This document shows, piece by piece, positions 61,642 through 64,000 of a DNA stretch of 64,000 bases (positions within the stretch are counted from its first letter, which is position 1; every line of letters starts with the position of its first letter). The DNA is from Burkholderia pyrrocinia (GTDB lineage Bacteria > Pseudomonadota > Gammaproteobacteria > Burkholderiales > Burkholderiaceae). The notes under the pieces were generated by a model, which saw nothing but the letters and a program-made list of their open reading frames with translations, was not told the DNA's origin and searched no databases. The position numbers were made by a program, and so were the translations under genes. The stretch covers positions 992,001 to 1,056,000 of the forward strand of contig NZ_CP094460.1 in assembly GCF_022809715.1 (NCBI RefSeq). Reading direction: 5' to 3'.

Positions 61642-63126
61642 TTACGCAGCCATCCACGCCGGCAGCCGCCGGCCGACCCAGTCGGCCGCCTGCTCGTAGC
61701 CGCGCGCGAGCTGCAGCACCGCGAGATCGGCGCGCGGGCGCCCGATCAGCTGCATCCCCATCGGCAGCCCCGCGTCGTTGAAGCCGACCGGCACGTTGAT
61801 CACCGGGCAGCCGGCCAGCGTCCACGGCACGACCGTTTCCATCCAGCGGTGATAGGTATCCATCGCGCGGCCCGCGATTTCCTTCGGCCAGCGCTGGTCG
61901 ACATCGAACGGAAACACCTGCGCGGTCGGCGCCGCGATGAAGTCGTAGCGATCGAAGAAGCTCAGCACGGCCTGGTGCCACGCGGTGCGCTCGACGCTCG
62001 CATCGAACACGGCCGCGCCCTGCATCGCGAGCAGCCCTTCTACCTCGTAGATCGCCTCGGGCTTCAGCAGCGCGCGGCGCGCCGGATCGCGATAGTGCGC
62101 GAGCAGCCCGCCGCCGGACAGCAGGTGCCGATGCACGAGCCACAGGCGCCAGATCCGCTCGGGCGCGAATGCCGGCAGCGCGGCATCGACGTCGCAGCCG
62201 ATCTCGCGCAGCGTTGCCAGCCCCTGTTCGCACTGCGCGAGCACGCCGGCCTCGGTCGCGAGATAACCGTTCCAGTCGCCGACCCACGCGATGCGCTTGC
62301 CGCGCAGGTCCGCGTCGAGCGGCTGCGCGAACACGGCCGGATCTTCCGCGCGCGACAGCGGATCGTTGCGGTCGTAGCCGGCCTGGATCGCGAGCAGCTG
62401 CGCAACGTCGCCGACCGTGCGGCCCATCGGCCCTTCGATGCCGAGCTGCTGCACGAACACGTCGACGGCCGGCCAGCGCGGTACGCGCCCCTGCGACGGG
62501 CGGAAGCCGTAGATGTTGCAGAACGCGGCCGGATTGCGCAGCGAGCCGCCGAAATCGCTGCCGTCCGCCACCGGCAGCATCCGCGACGCGAGCGCCGCCG
62601 CCGTGCCGCCGCTGCTGCCGCCCGCACTCTTCGTCAGGTCGTACGGATTGCGCGTCGCACCATAAACCTCGTTGAACGTGTGCGAACCGAGCCCGAACTC
62701 CGGCGTATTGGTCTTGCCGATGAAGATCGCGCCGGCCGCGCGCATCCGCGCGACGCCGACGGAATCGGCCTGCGGCACGTTCTCGCGGAAGATCGGCGAG
62801 CCGTAGGTGGTCCGCAGCCCCTTCGTCATCGCCAGATCCTTCGGCGCCTGCGGCATCCCGTGCATCCAGCCCTGGTACTCGCCACGCGCCAGCGCGGCAT
62901 CCTTTTCCGCGGCTTCGGCGAGCAGCGCATCGCGCTCACGCAGCGCGACGATCGCATTGACCGCGCCGTTCACGCGCTCGACGTGGTCGAGATACGCGCG
63001 CATCGTCTCGACGCACGAGACCGCCTTGCCGCGGATCGCCGACGCGAGCTCGCCGGCCGACAGGCGCACGATCGGGTCGACGGGGATGGAGGCGGGAGCG
63101 AGAAGCTGCGGGGCGCCGTGCGGCAT
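61642..63126 (-). CDS. Amidase signature-family amidase
   Basis: A 494-residue amidase. The Ser-cisSer-Lys triad is visible: Lys96 in QAPKDLAMTKG, cis-Ser at 171/172 in KSAGGSSGGTAAALA and Ser195 in DFGGSLRNPAAF. It also carries the ESV-type C-terminal block LAGCPVINVPVGFNDAGLPM. It hydrolyses amides to acids and ammonia; GatA identity is unlikely because gatB/gatC are absent. The ATG at 63126 is the natural start. Confidence 0.9.
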   Translation of the reverse strand: MPHGAPQLLAPASIPVDPIVRLSAGELASAIRGKAVSCVETMRAYLDHVERVNGAVNAIVALRERDALLAEAAEKDAALARGEYQGWMHGMPQAPKDLAMTKGLRTTYGSPIFRENVPQADSVGVARMRAAGAIFIGKTNTPEFGLGSHTFNEVYGATRNPYDLTKSAGGSSGGTAAALASRMLPVADGSDFGGSLRNPAAFCNIYGFRPSQGRVPRWPAVDVFVQQLGIEGPMGRTVGDVAQLLAIQAGYDRNDPLSRAEDPAVFAQPLDADLRGKRIAWVGDWNGYLATEAGVLAQCEQGLATLREIGCDVDAALPAFAPERIWRLWLVHRHLLSGGGLLAHYRDPARRALLKPEAIYEVEGLLAMQGAAVFDASVERTAWHQAVLSFFDRYDFIAAPTAQVFPFDVDQRWPKEIAGRAMDTYHRWMETVVPWTLAGCPVINVPVGFNDAGLPMGMQLIGRPRADLAVLQLARGYEQAADWVGRRLPAWMAA

Positions 63127-63495
63127 GCGAGTCTCCTGAAATCGGAATGGAATGGCAGGCCGCGTGGCGGCGGCGGTCGCCCCCGAACCGGCCGGGAGGG
63201 GCCGCGCCGCGGCCGACGCTCTACTCTACGCGACGCCGATTCGGCGACCTTCGATATTTTCCGTCGCGATTCATTGCGGATCCGACTGAATCGGCGCGAC
63301 GCGTGCCGGGCCGCCCGCGCCGGCCCGATCGATGAAATCGTTTATGCGCATAAACTAAAATTTCTTATATTTCTAATAGGCGCGACACGAGACGGCGCGC
63401 GTTAACGACATTTTTACGCGACCGCCCGATCTCTTTAGATGGTTCGTTCCGGCGGCGCGCTACGCTGGAAGCATCTCGTTCCCTGGACATCGTTC
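63127..63495. promoter_or_regulatory. Divergent control region with a 16-bp perfect palindrome
   Basis: About 370 bp between amidase and stress-protein genes. At 63340-63355 lies the perfect palindrome GTTTATGCGCATAAAC, followed by an AT-rich tract (TTTCTTATATTTCTAATAGG). It is not an FNR box (TTGAT-N4-ATCAA). It may bind a regulator of either gene. Confidence 0.5.
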
Positions 63496-63930
63496 ATGCT
63501 CAAGCTGCTGGTTCCGGTCGGTCACTCGCCCCGCTCGCTGCAGGCGGTTCGCCACGCGACATTCCTGTATCGCGAGCGGTGCGCGTCGGAGATCGTGCTG
63601 ATCAACGTTCAGGCGCCGCTCGAATCGACGCGGCTCGAGGCCTATCATCCGCTGTCGCGGCTGCGCTCGATCGAGGAAAAGTTCGCGTCCGACGATCTGG
63701 CCATGGCGGAGCGGATTCTGCAGGACGCCGGCGTCAAGTACAGCGTCGTGAAGAAGGTCGGGCCAGTGGCCGATACGATCGCGGCCGTGGCAGCCGAGAC
63801 CGGATGCGACGAGATCGTGGTCGTCGCGCCGAGGCACGACCCGCTTCATGCACTGATGTCGGTGTTTCGCCGCAGCGTGATGGGCCGGCTGGTGCGGATT
63901 TCGAATGTGCCGGTGACTGCGGTGCAATGA
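63496..63930 (+). CDS. Universal stress protein (UspA family)
   Basis: A 144-residue USP. The fold starts MLKLLVPVGHSPRSLQAVRH, and the late ATP-site region reads IVVVAPRHDPLHALMSVFRR followed by SVMGRLVRISNVPVTAVQ. The usual G-x2-G-x9-G(S/T) ATP motif is degenerate: the position reads APRHDPLHALMSVFRRSVMG, with the first glycines replaced. It may therefore be a non-ATP-binding (UspA-like) type. I prefer the ATG at 63496 over upstream 63439. Confidence 0.86.
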   Translation: MLKLLVPVGHSPRSLQAVRHATFLYRERCASEIVLINVQAPLESTRLEAYHPLSRLRSIEEKFASDDLAMAERILQDAGVKYSVVKKVGPVADTIAAVAAETGCDEIVVVAPRHDPLHALMSVFRRSVMGRLVRISNVPVTAVQ

Positions 63931-64000
63931 CAGCGATGACGTGCGGCGACAGTCTCATGACAGGCCACAGGCTTGCACCGGCGACGGACCAATGAGCGGC

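Noticed and set aside
1..64000. CRISPR array, tRNA, rRNA or phage module
   Set aside because: No regularly spaced repeats, cloverleaf sequences, rRNA motifs, integrase or structural phage genes were seen on either strand.

Overview
The window is high-GC proteobacterial DNA with the codon usage, gene families and dense packing of Burkholderia, probably the B. cepacia complex or a close relative. The genus call rests on recognised protein families (OmpC-type porin, 1613-residue NAD-glutamate dehydrogenase, DUF6402, many LysR/AraC/SDR genes), not on a database search. I see no rRNA, tRNA or CRISPR array.

Layout. 0-6.6 kb: a truncated porin, an OpgC-type membrane acyltransferase, a secreted esterase, a divergent LysR regulator / flavin monooxygenase pair and an SDR. 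6.6-19.8 kb (all minus strand): the most unusual block. It reads FecI-type ECF sigma factor, FecR, an Lrp/AsnC regulator, a TonB-dependent receptor with an STN signalling domain, TonB, ExbB, ExbD, an SbmA/YddA-like ABC transporter, a thioredoxin fused to an unknown domain, TldE/PmbA, TldD and a small unknown protein. From the receptor to the last gene the spacing fits one operon. I read it as a candidate substrate-sensing system that imports a peptide across both membranes, reduces it and cleaves it. 20.2-20.8 kb holds a decayed IS3-family transposase.

20.9-26.3 kb: a K+ channel with RCK domain, a DadA-like FAD oxidoreductase divergent from a BetR/pseudo-receiver regulator, and a NERD-helicase. 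26.4-29.0 kb: a lower-GC accessory island with a DUF6402 protein and three small unknown proteins. 29.1-40.1 kb: chemoreceptor, DHA2 multidrug exporter, quinone oxidoreductase with LysR regulator, aromatic-acid MFS importer with AraC regulator, GNAT acetyltransferase, MerR regulator and a sulfonate-type binding protein. 40.1-42.9 kb: a small accessory segment (46-residue basic protein, cupin, SDR with divergent MerR regulator) bounded by two terminators that share a 22-bp identical core.

43-50 kb: agmatinase, a YhhN-family lysoplasmalogenase, then an operon of Baeyer-Villiger-type monooxygenase, SDR, PF10118 protein with diiron-like motifs and an epoxide-hydrolase-like protein, with a convergent glycolipid-binding-domain gene. 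50.4-64 kb: urea transporter, class II aldolase, tautomerase, a secreted Cys-containing unknown, the giant NAD-glutamate dehydrogenase, an O-methyltransferase, an arylamine N-acetyltransferase, a low-complexity secreted protein, an amidase and a universal stress protein.

Several regulatory sites can be read directly: a MerR-type promoter with a 19-bp spacer (42316-42346), a 20-bp operator-like dyad on the monooxygenase promoter (45231-45250), a 12-bp palindrome over the -35 of the exporter promoter (30844-30855), a LysR-type box (4651-4671) and a 16-bp perfect palindrome upstream of the stress protein (63340-63355).
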